Part shown: piece after piece, positions 46,558 to 54,954 of the stretch
Numbering within the stretch: the stretch's first letter is position 1
Layout: each line of letters opens with the position of its first letter
Source: Isoptericola luteus
GTDB taxonomy: Bacteria; Actinomycetota; Actinomycetes; Actinomycetales; Cellulomonadaceae
DNA length: 64,000 bases
Reading direction: 5' to 3'
Assembly: GCF_020297055.1 (NCBI RefSeq)
Contig: NZ_JAIXCQ010000004.1
Span: forward strand, 302,472 to 366,471
The notes under the pieces: generated by a model
What the model was told of the DNA's origin: nothing
Database searches by the model: none
What the model saw: the letters and a program-made list of their open reading frames with translations, nothing else
Program-made: the position numbers and the translations under genes

Positions 46558-46604
46558 GACGGGCGGGGCGGCACCCGCGGGGGGTGGGTGCCGCCCCGCC
46601 CGTC
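46558..46604 (-). terminator. Very stable hairpin between binding-protein and permease genes
   Basis: A perfect 19-bp stem with a 9-nt loop, G/C-only except three A-T pairs. In this position such hairpins often act as partial terminators or 3' stabilisers that give more binding protein than permease. Confidence 0.75.
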
Positions 46605-46625
46605 AGGTCAGGGAGCTCGTCGGAC

Positions 46626-47975
46626 TCAGCCCGCCTGGCCGTTGAGCATCGGCGTGATCTTCTCGTCGTACTCGGCGGCGAGCGCGGTCACGTCACCGCC
46701 CTCGGCGATCTTCTGGAAGAGCTCCTCGAGGACGAGCGCGCCCTCGACGGCCGCCCAGCCCGGCGCGGGCGGGGTCAGCTTGGAGGCCTGGGCCGTGGCG
46801 ACGGTGACCTCGCCGAACTTGTTCGGGTTGCCGTCGGCGTCGACCGTCATGAGCTTGTCGAAGTCGGCGTTGGCCGGGCCGAGACCCGCCTGCGCGAGCA
46901 GCGTCTGGTACTCGTCCGAGTAGATGATGCGCATCAGGTTCTCGGCGAGCTCCGGGTGCTGCGACTGGGCCGAGACGGCCATGTTCGAGCCGCCGGCGAA
47001 CACCGGGGCGACGCCGCCGTCGACGCCCGGCAGGGCGAAGATGTCGAACGTGGAGTCGTCCGCCATGCCGTCGCGGACCTCCTCGCCCTTGTCGTTCTTC
47101 GTCAGGTCGCCGATGGACCAGCGGGCCCAGCCCGGGGCCATCATCGTGGCGGCGTCGGGCGCCTCACCGTCGGTGCCGTCGTTCAGGAAGTCCCAGTAGG
47201 CGACGTCCTTCGCGGTCGCGGGCAGGTTCGAGGCGCCGAAGACGTCCTGCCACTGCTCGAGGCCCTTGACGGTGTTCGGGTCCGACAGGGTGGAGGTCCA
47301 CTGGTCGCCGTCCTTGACGGCGAGCTCGCCGCCGTTCGCGAAGACCCACGAGATGCCGTTGCGCCAGTCCTGGCCGCCCATGGCGAAGCCGGACTGCTTC
47401 TTGGTCGTGAGCTCCTTGACGGAGTCCCCGAACTCGCCGAGCGTCGTCGGGACCTCGAGCCCCGCCTTCGTCCAGATGTCCTTGCGGAAGAACATGTAGC
47501 GCGAGCCGTAGTAGTAGGGCAGCGCGTAGTGCGTGCCGTCCACGGAGCCCGCCTCCACGAAGGACGCCAGCAGCTTGTCGCCGCCCAGCTCCTCGTACAG
47601 CTCGGGCGAGATCTCGCGGAACGCGCCGGCGGTGGTGAACGTCGACGACTGCGTGTTGCCGATCTCGACGACGTCGGGCGTGTTCGCGGCGTCGGGCAGC
47701 GCGGTCGTGAGCTTGGTGACGAGGTCGGCCCAGTCCTGCTCCTCGATCGTCAGCGTCGAACCGGGGTTCTCCTCGGCGAACGTGTCCACGAGGTAGGCCC
47801 GCAGGTCGTCGTTGGTGTCGGCGCCGGCGAGCCACAGGGTGATGTCGGCGGGCTCGGGCGTGCCGTCGGCGGTGGTCGAGCCGCCGTCGTCGTCGGCGGT
47901 GCCGCACGCCGTGAGGGCGAGCGCCAGGGTCATGCTCGCCGCCAGGCCGGTGGCGAGCGTTCGGGTCCTCTTCAC
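46626..47975 (-). CDS. Sugar ABC transporter binding lipoprotein, copy 1
   Basis: A 449-residue family-1 solute-binding lipoprotein with lipobox LTAC and Cys24. The mature protein starts with an Asp/Gly-rich linker followed by ITLWLAGADTNDDLRAYLVDTF. It closely resembles copy 2 at 42261-43601. AGAGGAAA lies upstream of the GTG. It leads the operon binding protein - permeases - ROK kinase - binding protein 2 - nagB. The ligand is inferred to be an amino sugar or its oligomer from the neighbouring genes. Confidence 0.92.
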   Translation of the reverse strand: MKRTRTLATGLAASMTLALALTACGTADDDGGSTTADGTPEPADITLWLAGADTNDDLRAYLVDTFAEENPGSTLTIEEQDWADLVTKLTTALPDAANTPDVVEIGNTQSSTFTTAGAFREISPELYEELGGDKLLASFVEAGSVDGTHYALPYYYGSRYMFFRKDIWTKAGLEVPTTLGEFGDSVKELTTKKQSGFAMGGQDWRNGISWVFANGGELAVKDGDQWTSTLSDPNTVKGLEQWQDVFGASNLPATAKDVAYWDFLNDGTDGEAPDAATMMAPGWARWSIGDLTKNDKGEEVRDGMADDSTFDIFALPGVDGGVAPVFAGGSNMAVSAQSQHPELAENLMRIIYSDEYQTLLAQAGLGPANADFDKLMTVDADGNPNKFGEVTVATAQASKLTPPAPGWAAVEGALVLEELFQKIAEGGDVTALAAEYDEKITPMLNGQAG

Positions 47976-48081
47976 TTCGGCTGTTTCCTCTCGCTGGGGA
48001 GCTCGGCGACGCGGTCGTCGCGCCGCCGGGTATGACGTCTTCGTTGTCGTGCGGCAGGGCCCGCGGTGCGGGCCGCTGCCG

Positions 48082-49233
48082 TCAGGAGATGCCGAGCTGG
48101 GCGGCCAGCACCAGGACGGCGGCACCGGCCAGGACGACGTCCTCGTCGAGCGTCGCCATCCGCAGGCGCAGGCCGACGGCGGTGATCGGCATGGTCCGCT
48201 CGGTCATCACGCGCAGCGCCTCGGTGCGCAGGGCCCCGTCGAGCAGCTCGGGCGGCCCGCTGAGCAGCACCTCGGCCAGGTTGAGCGCGCCGACCACCGG
48301 GGCCAGCGTGACGCCGAGGGTCCGCCCGACGGCGCCGAGCGCCTCGTCCGCGGCCGCCGCGTCGAGACCCTCGACGGCGCGTCGCATCGCCGGGACCGAC
48401 AGCACGGTCTCCAGGCAGCCGCGCCGCCCGCAGGCGCACGGCTCGCCGTCGTCCCGCACGGTGACGTGCCCGAGCTCCCCGGCGGCGTCTCCCGCGCCGT
48501 GCACCCGGGAGCCGTCGACCATGACGCCGGCGCCGACGCCTTGGCCGATGGTCAGGACGAGCATGTTCCCGGCCGCGGCCCCGTAGGTGTACTCCGCGAG
48601 CGCGGCGGAGTTGGCGTCGTTGGCCACGTGCACCGGCAGCGCCAGCCGCTCGGTGAGGATCGCGGCCAGGGGGAGGTCCTCCCACTGCCGGTTGGGCGCT
48701 TCGACGACCTGCCCGTGCGCGTCGATGACGCCGGGCGAACCGACGCCCACCCCGATCACCGGCCGGGTGGCCGACGCGAGGAGGCTGCGGGCGAACCGGG
48801 TGAGCAGGTCGACGAGGTCGTCGCCGACGGTGCCGTCGACCGGCAGGGCACGCCGCACCACGGCCTCGCCGGTGAGCGTCATGACGGCGCCGCGCATGAC
48901 GGCGTCGTCGGACAGGTCGACGGCGACGATCTGGTAGGCGTCGGTGCGCATGCCCACGAGGATCGCGGGCTTGCCGACCCGCTTGCCCGGCTGCACGCCG
49001 AGCTCCTCCACGAGTCCTTCGGCGAGGAGCACGTTCACCAGGTCGGAGATGGTCACGCGGGTCAGCGACGTGGCGCGGGCCAGGTCGGCCCGCGAGGTGG
49101 GACCCTCGTGGAACAGGTGCTGCAGGACGAGAGACCGGTTGTGTGCCCGGGCGTGCTCGGGCAGGACCTTCGAGGTGGCCCGGAGGCCGGCACCCAGACC
49201 TCTTTGTGCGGTGCGCGTCGTCGGCGTGGACAT
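48082..49233 (-). CDS. ROK-family transcriptional regulator, NagC-like
   Basis: A 383-residue repressor. The N-terminal winged helix-turn-helix (about residues 30-85: NRSLVLQHLFHEGPTSRADL and following) is joined to a ROK sugar-binding domain with GVGVGSPGVID, NDANSAALAEY and zinc site CACGRRGCLE. Encoded upstream of the sugar transport genes on the same strand, it is the obvious candidate to control them, with an amino sugar or its phosphate as inducer. Autoregulation is possible through the inverted repeat overlapping its start region. Confidence 0.92.
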   Translation of the reverse strand: MSTPTTRTAQRGLGAGLRATSKVLPEHARAHNRSLVLQHLFHEGPTSRADLARATSLTRVTISDLVNVLLAEGLVEELGVQPGKRVGKPAILVGMRTDAYQIVAVDLSDDAVMRGAVMTLTGEAVVRRALPVDGTVGDDLVDLLTRFARSLLASATRPVIGVGVGSPGVIDAHGQVVEAPNRQWEDLPLAAILTERLALPVHVANDANSAALAEYTYGAAAGNMLVLTIGQGVGAGVMVDGSRVHGAGDAAGELGHVTVRDDGEPCACGRRGCLETVLSVPAMRRAVEGLDAAAADEALGAVGRTLGVTLAPVVGALNLAEVLLSGPPELLDGALRTEALRVMTERTMPITAVGLRLRMATLDEDVVLAGAAVLVLAAQLGIS

Positions 49234-49237
49234 GTTT

Positions 49238-49256
49238 GTTAGTACAGCGTCTTAAC
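49238..49256. promoter_or_regulatory. Possible ROK operator at regulator start
   Basis: An imperfect inverted repeat, GTTAG - 8 nt - CTTAAC, just before the regulator's ATG. The AT-rich half-sites stand out in this GC-rich DNA and resemble ROK/XylR-type operators ending in TAAC. Confidence 0.35.
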
Positions 49257-49371
49257 TGTCCTGTTGTCCAATCCCCCTCTGGGTTCGTTACCCGATCGTG
49301 ACCGGTCTGCCGCCCTGCGCGGGCAGGCACGGTCACCCCGCGGGCGGGCAATGTCACGGTCGCAGCACGGT

Positions 49372-49397
49372 CAGGTCACGATCGCGCGCGTGACCTG
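49372..49397. promoter_or_regulatory. Perfect inverted repeat upstream of DUF4349 gene
   Basis: CAGGTCACG - 8 nt - CGTGACCTG, arms of 9 bp, about 20 bp before the -10 box of the lipoprotein gene. More GTCACG/CGTGAC words stand close by. It could be a regulator site. Confidence 0.5.
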
Positions 49398-49417
49398 CAC
49401 CGACGATGAGGCCCCCC

Positions 49418-49423
49418 TACGCT
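49418..49423 (+). promoter_or_regulatory. -10 element of DUF4349 gene
   Basis: TACGCT, 7 nt before the ATG at 49431. Confidence 0.55.
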
Positions 49424-49430
49424 CGTGGCC

Positions 49431-50429
49431 ATGCCCTCCGCACCTCGCCGGTCATCGACCCGCGCCATGACCACCGCCTGGCTCGCCGGGGCACTGCTCT
49501 TCGTCCTCGCGGCGTGCTCGGGCTCGGGGGCGGACGGTTCCGGCGGCACGGCCGAGATGTCGTCCGACGGAGCCGCCGTCGAGAGCTTCGACGGGGCCGC
49601 GGACTCCGGCGCCGCCGCGCTCGGCGAGGGCACGGCGGGGGCGGCCGGGGCCGTCGTCGACCGGGAGATCATCACGACCGGCCACGCGACCGTCGTCGCC
49701 GAGGACCCGGCCGCCTCCGCCACGCAGCTCGCGCGACTCGTGGCGGAGGCGGGCGGCCGCGTCGAGCAGCGCAACGAGACGGCGTCGACCGACGACGAGC
49801 CCGGGTCCGCCTCCCTGACCCTCCGCGTGCCCTCCGACCGCATGACCAGCGCCGTCGAGGCGCTCGGCGACCTCGGGGAGGTCACGGACGTCCGGACGGA
49901 CACGGTCGACGTCACGGGCCAGGCCCAGGACCTCGACGCGCGCGTCATGGCGCTGACCGCCTCCACGGACCGCCTGCGCGGGCTCATGGCCGAGGCCGGC
50001 AGCACCGAGGACCTGCTCCAGGTGGAGCAGGAGCTCTCCCAGCGCCAGGCCGACCTGGACTCGCTCACCGCGCAGCGCCAGCGCCTCGCCGACGAGGTCT
50101 CGATGTCCACGCTGACGGTCGACATCGTCGCCGAGCCCGTCGCGGCCGCCGAGTCACGCGGCGGGTTCTTCGGCGGCCTGGCGTCCGGGTGGGCCGCCCT
50201 GGTCACCACGCTGCAGACGGTCGTGCTCGTGCTGGGCGTCCTGCTCCCGTGGCTGGCGCTCGCCGGGCTGGGCTACCTCGTCTACCGCTGGCTGCGAGGC
50301 CGCGTGCGGGACGCCGGCAGCGCCGGGCCGGGCACGGCGCCCGCCGACGGGCCCGACGGCCCGCCGGCGGACGACGACCCGGCCGGCGAGCGCGACCTGC
50401 CCCGCGAGTCCGTGGACGCCGGCCGCTAG
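49431..50429 (+). CDS. DUF4349 lipoprotein
   Basis: A 332-residue surface lipoprotein: signal peptide with lipobox LAAC (Cys29), an Ala/Gly/Ser-rich stretch, then the DUF4349 region (about residues 75-230) with a coiled coil (TEDLLQVEQELSQRQADLDS), and a C-terminal TM helix near 260-285 followed by an acidic tail. Both lipid and TM anchors are predicted, an arrangement common in DUF4349 proteins of unknown function. The -10 box spacing favours ATG 49431 over GTG 49425. Confidence 0.85.
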   Translation: MPSAPRRSSTRAMTTAWLAGALLFVLAACSGSGADGSGGTAEMSSDGAAVESFDGAADSGAAALGEGTAGAAGAVVDREIITTGHATVVAEDPAASATQLARLVAEAGGRVEQRNETASTDDEPGSASLTLRVPSDRMTSAVEALGDLGEVTDVRTDTVDVTGQAQDLDARVMALTASTDRLRGLMAEAGSTEDLLQVEQELSQRQADLDSLTAQRQRLADEVSMSTLTVDIVAEPVAAAESRGGFFGGLASGWAALVTTLQTVVLVLGVLLPWLALAGLGYLVYRWLRGRVRDAGSAGPGTAPADGPDGPPADDDPAGERDLPRESVDAGR

Positions 50430-50503
50430 GGCGTTCGCCGCCCACCGGCGACGCGGGCCGGGCCGACGCTCATTGGGCGCTACGGCGCCGCGGGCTCCGA
50501 GCG

Positions 50504-52276
50504 CTACGACGCCGCGGGCTCCGCTCCTGCCGTCCCGGCTTCCGACGGCTCGTCGACCCAGCCACCGACTCCGGCCCACCCGCCCGCGGCGAGCTCCGCG
50601 TCCAGGTCCCGCGCGAAGCCCTCGACCCCCGGCCGCCGCTGCCACGGGTGCGGACCGGCCAGGGGCCGGTACTCGACGCCGTAGGCGGCCAGGCGGGGCA
50701 GGTGCGCGTCGCGCAGGCGCCGCACGAACTCGCCCGAGGCCGCACTGCCAGGGGCACGCTCGGCGGCGTCGCGCGCCGCCGGCAGCCATACCGCCTCCGC
50801 GAACGCCGCCAGCCGCGGGAACGCGGCGTAGTCCACCCTGCGCGCGGAGTCCAGGTGCTCCGTCCAGACCTGCGCCTGCGCTCCGAGGACGTCGCCGACG
50901 CCCGGCCCGTCGAGGTCGGGACGAGTGGCGCGGAACGCCGCGGGCAGCGGCTCGAACCCGTACACGTCCTCGACCGTGCGCACGAACCCCACGGGCACGG
51001 GCTCGTCGGGGCCGTCCGACGCCCGGTGGTCGAGATACGTCATCTGCTCGGGGGCGAGCACGACGTCGTGCCCCGCGGCCAGCGCGTCGGCGGCCACCGC
51101 CCAGCCTCGCCAGCACGTCACGATCGTGTCGGTCGGCAGCTCAGGGCTGAACCCCTCGTCCCACACCACGGCGCGGCGGCCGCGCGTGCCCAGGTGCTCG
51201 GCCAGCCGGGCCAGGAACCAGCCGTGCAGGCGGCCGACGTCGCCGGCGCCGTCCGGCGTGCGGTACCCGAGGCTCGCCGCCCGGGCCACCAGGTCCGGAC
51301 GCTCCGCCCACGCGGTGGTAGGCACCTCGTCGCCGCCGATGCCCACGTAGGGGCCGTCGAAGACGTCGCACACCTCGTCGAGCACGTCGCGAAAGAACTC
51401 CAGCGCCTCCTCGGTGGGCGCCAGCACGTCGTCGCTGATCCCCCAGGTGGTCCGCACCTCGCGGTCGCCGCCGCGTGCCGCCAGGTGCGGGTACGCGGTC
51501 AGCACCGCCTGCACGTGACCGGGCACGTCGATCTCCGGCACCACGGTCACGCCACGCTCCCGCGCGTAGGCGACGATCTCGCGCAGGTCGTCGTGGGTGT
51601 ACCAGCCGCCGTGGGGGGTGCCGTCGCCCGAGCCCGTGCGCCAGGTGCCGACGGTCGACTCCCGACGCCACGAGGCGACCTGGGTCAGCAGGGGGTGCCG
51701 CCGGGACTCGAACCGCCAGCCCTGGTCGTCGACGAGGTGGAGCTGCAGCACCGTGAGCCGGTGCGCCGCGGCCAGGTCGACGAAGCGCAGCACGTCGGCC
51801 TTGGGCAGGAAGTGGCGCGCGACGTCGAGCAGGACGCCGCGCCAGGCGAAGCGCGGGGCGTCCCGCACCGTGCAGGCCGGCAGCTCGGGCTCGCCGCCGA
51901 CCGCGGCGCGGCGGTAGGCGCCGGGGCCCGCGAGCTGGCGCAGCGCCTGGGCGGCCGCGTGGGCCCCGGCCAGGTCGGCGGCCGCCACGCGGACGCGTCC
52001 CGACGGGTCACCCACGTTCAGCCGGTACCCGCCCGTCGGCAGGCCGTCGTCGACGACGAACGTGACGTCCGCGGCGTCGTCGAGCACGCCGTCCACCCGG
52101 ACCGGGACGATCTCCAGGCCGAAGGACTCCTCGGTCACGCGCCGCCACCACCGCGCGGCCGGGGCCAGCGCGGGCGCGGCGGCGACGGCCGCCCGGTGCG
52201 GCAGCAGGACGGTGCCCTGGCCGAGCACCACGGACACGGGGGCGGGCAGCAGACCGAGCGCTGTGATGTCCGACAC
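50504..52276 (-). CDS. Beta-N-acetylhexosaminidase, GH20
   Basis: A 590-residue glycosidase releasing terminal GlcNAc/GalNAc by substrate-assisted catalysis. An N-terminal GH20b-like domain precedes the TIM barrel; FAWRGVLLDVARHF marks barrel entry, and the catalytic pair is in YVGIGGDEVP (about residue 312). LQLHLVDDQGWRFE is another family segment. No signal peptide is seen, so it may act on imported oligosaccharides. The GTG at 52276 is chosen because a TAGGGT -10 box stands exactly 7 nt upstream. The product would feed the transporter/kinase/NagB route encoded nearby. Confidence 0.92.
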   Translation of the reverse strand: MSDITALGLLPAPVSVVLGQGTVLLPHRAAVAAAPALAPAARWWRRVTEESFGLEIVPVRVDGVLDDAADVTFVVDDGLPTGGYRLNVGDPSGRVRVAAADLAGAHAAAQALRQLAGPGAYRRAAVGGEPELPACTVRDAPRFAWRGVLLDVARHFLPKADVLRFVDLAAAHRLTVLQLHLVDDQGWRFESRRHPLLTQVASWRRESTVGTWRTGSGDGTPHGGWYTHDDLREIVAYARERGVTVVPEIDVPGHVQAVLTAYPHLAARGGDREVRTTWGISDDVLAPTEEALEFFRDVLDEVCDVFDGPYVGIGGDEVPTTAWAERPDLVARAASLGYRTPDGAGDVGRLHGWFLARLAEHLGTRGRRAVVWDEGFSPELPTDTIVTCWRGWAVAADALAAGHDVVLAPEQMTYLDHRASDGPDEPVPVGFVRTVEDVYGFEPLPAAFRATRPDLDGPGVGDVLGAQAQVWTEHLDSARRVDYAAFPRLAAFAEAVWLPAARDAAERAPGSAASGEFVRRLRDAHLPRLAAYGVEYRPLAGPHPWQRRPGVEGFARDLDAELAAGGWAGVGGWVDEPSEAGTAGAEPAAS

Positions 52277-52283
52277 GGCGATC

Positions 52284-52289
52284 ACCCTA
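52284..52289 (-). promoter_or_regulatory. -10 element of GH20 gene, leaderless start
   Basis: TAGGGT on the minus strand, 7 nt before the GTG. Confidence 0.55.
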
Positions 52290-52357
52290 GCCATCTCGGG
52301 ACCGTGCCGGGAGCCCCGGCCGCCATCGGAACGACGTCCGGGCCGCGCCGGCGGCAC

Positions 52358-52426
52358 GACGGCCGCACGACGACGGGCACGACGGCCGCACGACGACGGG
52401 CACGACGGCCACACGACGACGGGCAC
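52358..52426. repeat. Three 23-bp tandem repeats
   Basis: Two perfect 23-bp copies (beginning GACGGCCGCACGACGACGGG) and a third with one change, between the GH20 gene and ssrA. Confidence 0.9.
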
Positions 52427-52470
52427 GACGAAGGCCTCACCGGCGAGAGCCGGCGAGGCCTGGTCGTAGG

Positions 52471-52836
52471 GGTGGAGCTGCCGGGAATCGAACCCGGGTC
52501 CGGTGGCGCTTTTCGAAGACTTCTCCGGGCGCAGTCTGCTGTGCTTTTCTCGGCCCCCGCACTCACGCAGACAAGGTGCGGACGGGCCCAGTCATCTAAA
52601 AGTCCCCGTAGTCCCGATGACGTGGGCTACGAGCAGTGGCTCTCTAGACGACGCCGGTGACCGGGGCGAGAGCATCCCCGGACCGACGGACTTCGGAGCT
52701 CGCTCAGGCGGCGAGGGCGAAGTCGGTGCGCTTGTTATCGGCACCTATGTGTTTGCAGGCAGCGTTGACGAGATGAGCCTGCATCCTCGGCCCGCTTCTC
52801 ATCGAAGCACGACCACCGTCGAAACCGATCAGCCCC
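52471..52836 (-). ncRNA. ssrA: tmRNA (transfer-messenger RNA)
   Basis: A tmRNA of about 366 nt. The 5' GGGGCTG pairs with 3' CAGCTCC to form the tRNA-like acceptor, and the T arm with GGGTTCGATTCCC lies next to the 3' end. The reading frame for the tag at 52704-52742 encodes ADNKRTDFALAA then TGA. CCA is not fully encoded. It rescues ribosomes stalled on broken mRNA and tags the product for Clp proteolysis. Its partner smpB lies about 120 bp upstream on the same strand. Confidence 0.95.
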
Positions 52837-52958
52837 TATGGATTTTTCAACGTGCGGGCCTGTGACAGCCCTTGCCGACGCTGCGCGCCGACCTCCTCAT
52901 GCTAGTGCGTCAACCGCGCCGGGCGCGAACCTATTCCGGCCGGCCGCGGCGGGCCGCG

Positions 52959-53450
52959 TCAGCCCAGCATCTCCTTCTGGCGCATGGCGCGGCGCGCCTC
53001 GCGCATGTCCTGCTGCTCGCGCAGGGTCTGCCGCTTGTCGTACTCCTTCTTGCCGCGGGCCAGGGCGATCTCGACCTTGGCCCGGCCGTCGAGGAAGTAC
53101 AGGCGCAGCGGGACGAGCGTGTGGCCCTTCTCGCGCGTCTTCGACTCCAGGCGGTCGATCTCCTCGCGCCGCAGCAGGAGCTTGCGCCGGCGCCGCGGCG
53201 CGTGGTTGTTCCACGTGCCCTGGAAGTACTCGGGGATGTGCACGTTCTCGAGCCAGGCCTCGCCGCGGTCGATCGTCGCGTACCCGTCGGTGAGCGACGC
53301 GCGGCCCTGGCGCAGGGCCTTGACCTCCGTGCCCGACAGGACGATGCCGGCCTCGAAGACGTCCTCGATCGCGTAGTCGTGACGTGCCTTCTTGTTGTTC
53401 GCCACGATCGTGCGCGGGTCCGTCTGCTTCTTGCCGGCGCCCTTGGCCAT
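52959..53450 (-). CDS. smpB: SsrA-binding protein SmpB
   Basis: A 163-residue tmRNA partner that delivers it to stalled ribosomes. The family blocks [21 protein letters not shown] (in part), [18 protein letters not shown] and [12 protein letters not shown] are clear, and the basic C-terminal tail ([13 protein letters not shown]) folds in the mRNA channel. GGAGGAG precedes the ATG. It sits between the M23 peptidase gene and ssrA, the standard actinobacterial order. Confidence 0.97.
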   Translation of the reverse strand: MAKGAGKKQTDPRTIVANNKKARHDYAIEDVFEAGIVLSGTEVKALRQGRASLTDGYATIDRGEAWLENVHIPEYFQGTWNNHAPRRRRKLLLRREEIDRLESKTREKGHTLVPLRLYFLDGRAKVEIALARGKKEYDKRQTLREQQDMREARRAMRQKEMLG

Positions 53451-53531
53451 GGTCTCCTCCCGGTTCTGCGCGATCTCGGTCGCGACGTCCCAGGATACGG
53501 GAGCACCCCGGAGGCACCAGCCTTTTCCGCG

Positions 53532-54947
53532 TCAGTTCAGCCAGCCGCCCATCGGATCGGTCGTGCTGCCGTTGACGTACACCTCGAAGTGCAGGTGGCA
53601 CGCCGCCGACGTCCCCGTGGATCCCGAGTAGCCGATCACCTCGCCCTTGTCCACGTACTCCCCCACGCTGACGGTGTCGTAGGACAGGTGCAGGTAGCGG
53701 GTCATCACGTTCTTGCCGCGGTGCGTGCCGTGGTTGACGAGCACGTTGTTGCCGCCGCCCGACGAGAAGTGCGCCTGCTCGACGTACCCGCTCTGGGAGG
53801 AGTAGATCGGCGTGCGGCAGTAGCTGCGGATGTCGGTGCCGGCGTGCAGCCGCCAGTAGTGCAGGGTGGGGTGGAACCGCATGCCGTACGAGCTCGTCAC
53901 CACGTGGTAGTTCGTGGGCCAGCCCAGGAACGGCCCGGAGGACGAACCGCCGCCACCGCCCGAGCCCTTGCCGGACCCCTTGCCGTCGCCCCGCGCCTTG
54001 GCCGCGGCGGCCTCCTTGCGGCGCTGCTCGGCCTCGGCCTTGCGGCGCTGCTCGGCGATCCGCGCGTCACGGGCCTTCTGCTTGGAGATGATCTCCTTGA
54101 GCTGGCCCTCGAGGGCGGCGCGCTGCTGGTCGTTCTCCTCGAGCTCGGCGATGGCCTCGTCACGCTGCGCCGCGATCGAGGCCTTGAGCTTCGTCTGCCG
54201 CGCGATGAGCTGCTCCACCTCGGCCTTGCGGTCGGCGGCAGCACGCTCGGCCTTCTGGGCGGCGACGACGTTGGCGTCCGCCTCCTCCTTGAGCAGCGCG
54301 ACCGTGGCGCGGATCGCGTCGAGCCGGGCCTGCTGGTTCTTGGCGACCGCCTCGGCGTCCTGCAGCTCGGTCAGGGTGCGCGCCTGGCTGCGGGCGGCCG
54401 ACGACGACACCGCGAACTCCTCGAGGAACTCCTGCGTCGACTGCGCGCCGGTGACGATCCCGATCGTGCTCGGGTCGTCGCCGTTGCGGTACGCCTGCCG
54501 GGCCATCTCGACGACGTCGGCCCGGACCTCCTCGACCTTGCCCTCACCGGCGTCGAGCTGCGCGGCGACGGACGCCTCCTCGCGCTCGGCGTCCGCCAGG
54601 CGCTGGGCGAGAATCTCGGCCTTGCGCCGGGCCTCTTCGAGCGCCGCCCGGGCCTCGGCCAGCTCCGCCTGGGCGACGGGCAGCCGCGCCTCCACCTCGT
54701 TGAGGTCGAGCACCGCCTGGCGGTACTTGGCGTTGGAGTCCTCCAGCTCGTGGGACAGCTCGTCGCGCTCGCGCTCCTTCGCGCGCTGCTTCGCCTCCGC
54801 GGCGGCACGCTGGTCGTCCAGGTCGTCCGCGGTCGCGGTCGCCGCGCCGGTCAGCCCGCCGGTGAGCAGGAGCGCGGCGGCGAGCAGCACGCCCACGACG
54901 CGTGCGCGTCGCCGGGCGCCCGGGGTCACGATCTCGGGGGTTCCCAT
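53532..54947 (-). CDS. Secreted M23 peptidase with coiled coil, EnvC-like
   Basis: A 471-residue secreted protein: signal peptide (about 1-40), a long coiled coil (about 42-300) in two blocks, a Gly/Ser linker, and a C-terminal LytM/M23 domain. Zinc ligands are visible in MRFHP, LHAGTDI (about 366) and the HLHFE motif (about 449), so unlike E. coli EnvC it may be an active endopeptidase. It lies directly downstream of ftsX; FtsEX is known to activate coiled-coil wall hydrolases at the septum, and this is the likely partner. A GAGG site overlaps the end of ftsX. Confidence 0.92.
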   Translation of the reverse strand: MGTPEIVTPGARRRARVVGVLLAAALLLTGGLTGAATATADDLDDQRAAAEAKQRAKERERDELSHELEDSNAKYRQAVLDLNEVEARLPVAQAELAEARAALEEARRKAEILAQRLADAEREEASVAAQLDAGEGKVEEVRADVVEMARQAYRNGDDPSTIGIVTGAQSTQEFLEEFAVSSSAARSQARTLTELQDAEAVAKNQQARLDAIRATVALLKEEADANVVAAQKAERAAADRKAEVEQLIARQTKLKASIAAQRDEAIAELEENDQQRAALEGQLKEIISKQKARDARIAEQRRKAEAEQRRKEAAAAKARGDGKGSGKGSGGGGGSSSGPFLGWPTNYHVVTSSYGMRFHPTLHYWRLHAGTDIRSYCRTPIYSSQSGYVEQAHFSSGGGNNVLVNHGTHRGKNVMTRYLHLSYDTVSVGEYVDKGEVIGYSGSTGTSAACHLHFEVYVNGSTTDPMGGWLN

Positions 54948-54954
54948 CTGTGCC

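Noticed and set aside
46600-49260. DasR operator in the amino-sugar region
   Set aside because: I saw no sequence close to the TGGTCTAGACCA core upstream of the transporter, nagB or the regulator; the local ROK protein is a better candidate.
52358-52426. Possible CRISPR array
   Set aside because: The 23-bp units are directly adjacent without spacers and no cas genes are near.
49406-52660. A plus-strand frame of more than 1000 residues across DUF4349, GH20 and ssrA
   Set aside because: Crosses three real features in wrong frames and has no recognisable domain.
52837-52920. Clear sigma-70 promoter for ssrA
   Set aside because: A TTGACG word exists about 75 nt upstream but no -10 at proper spacing could be fixed.
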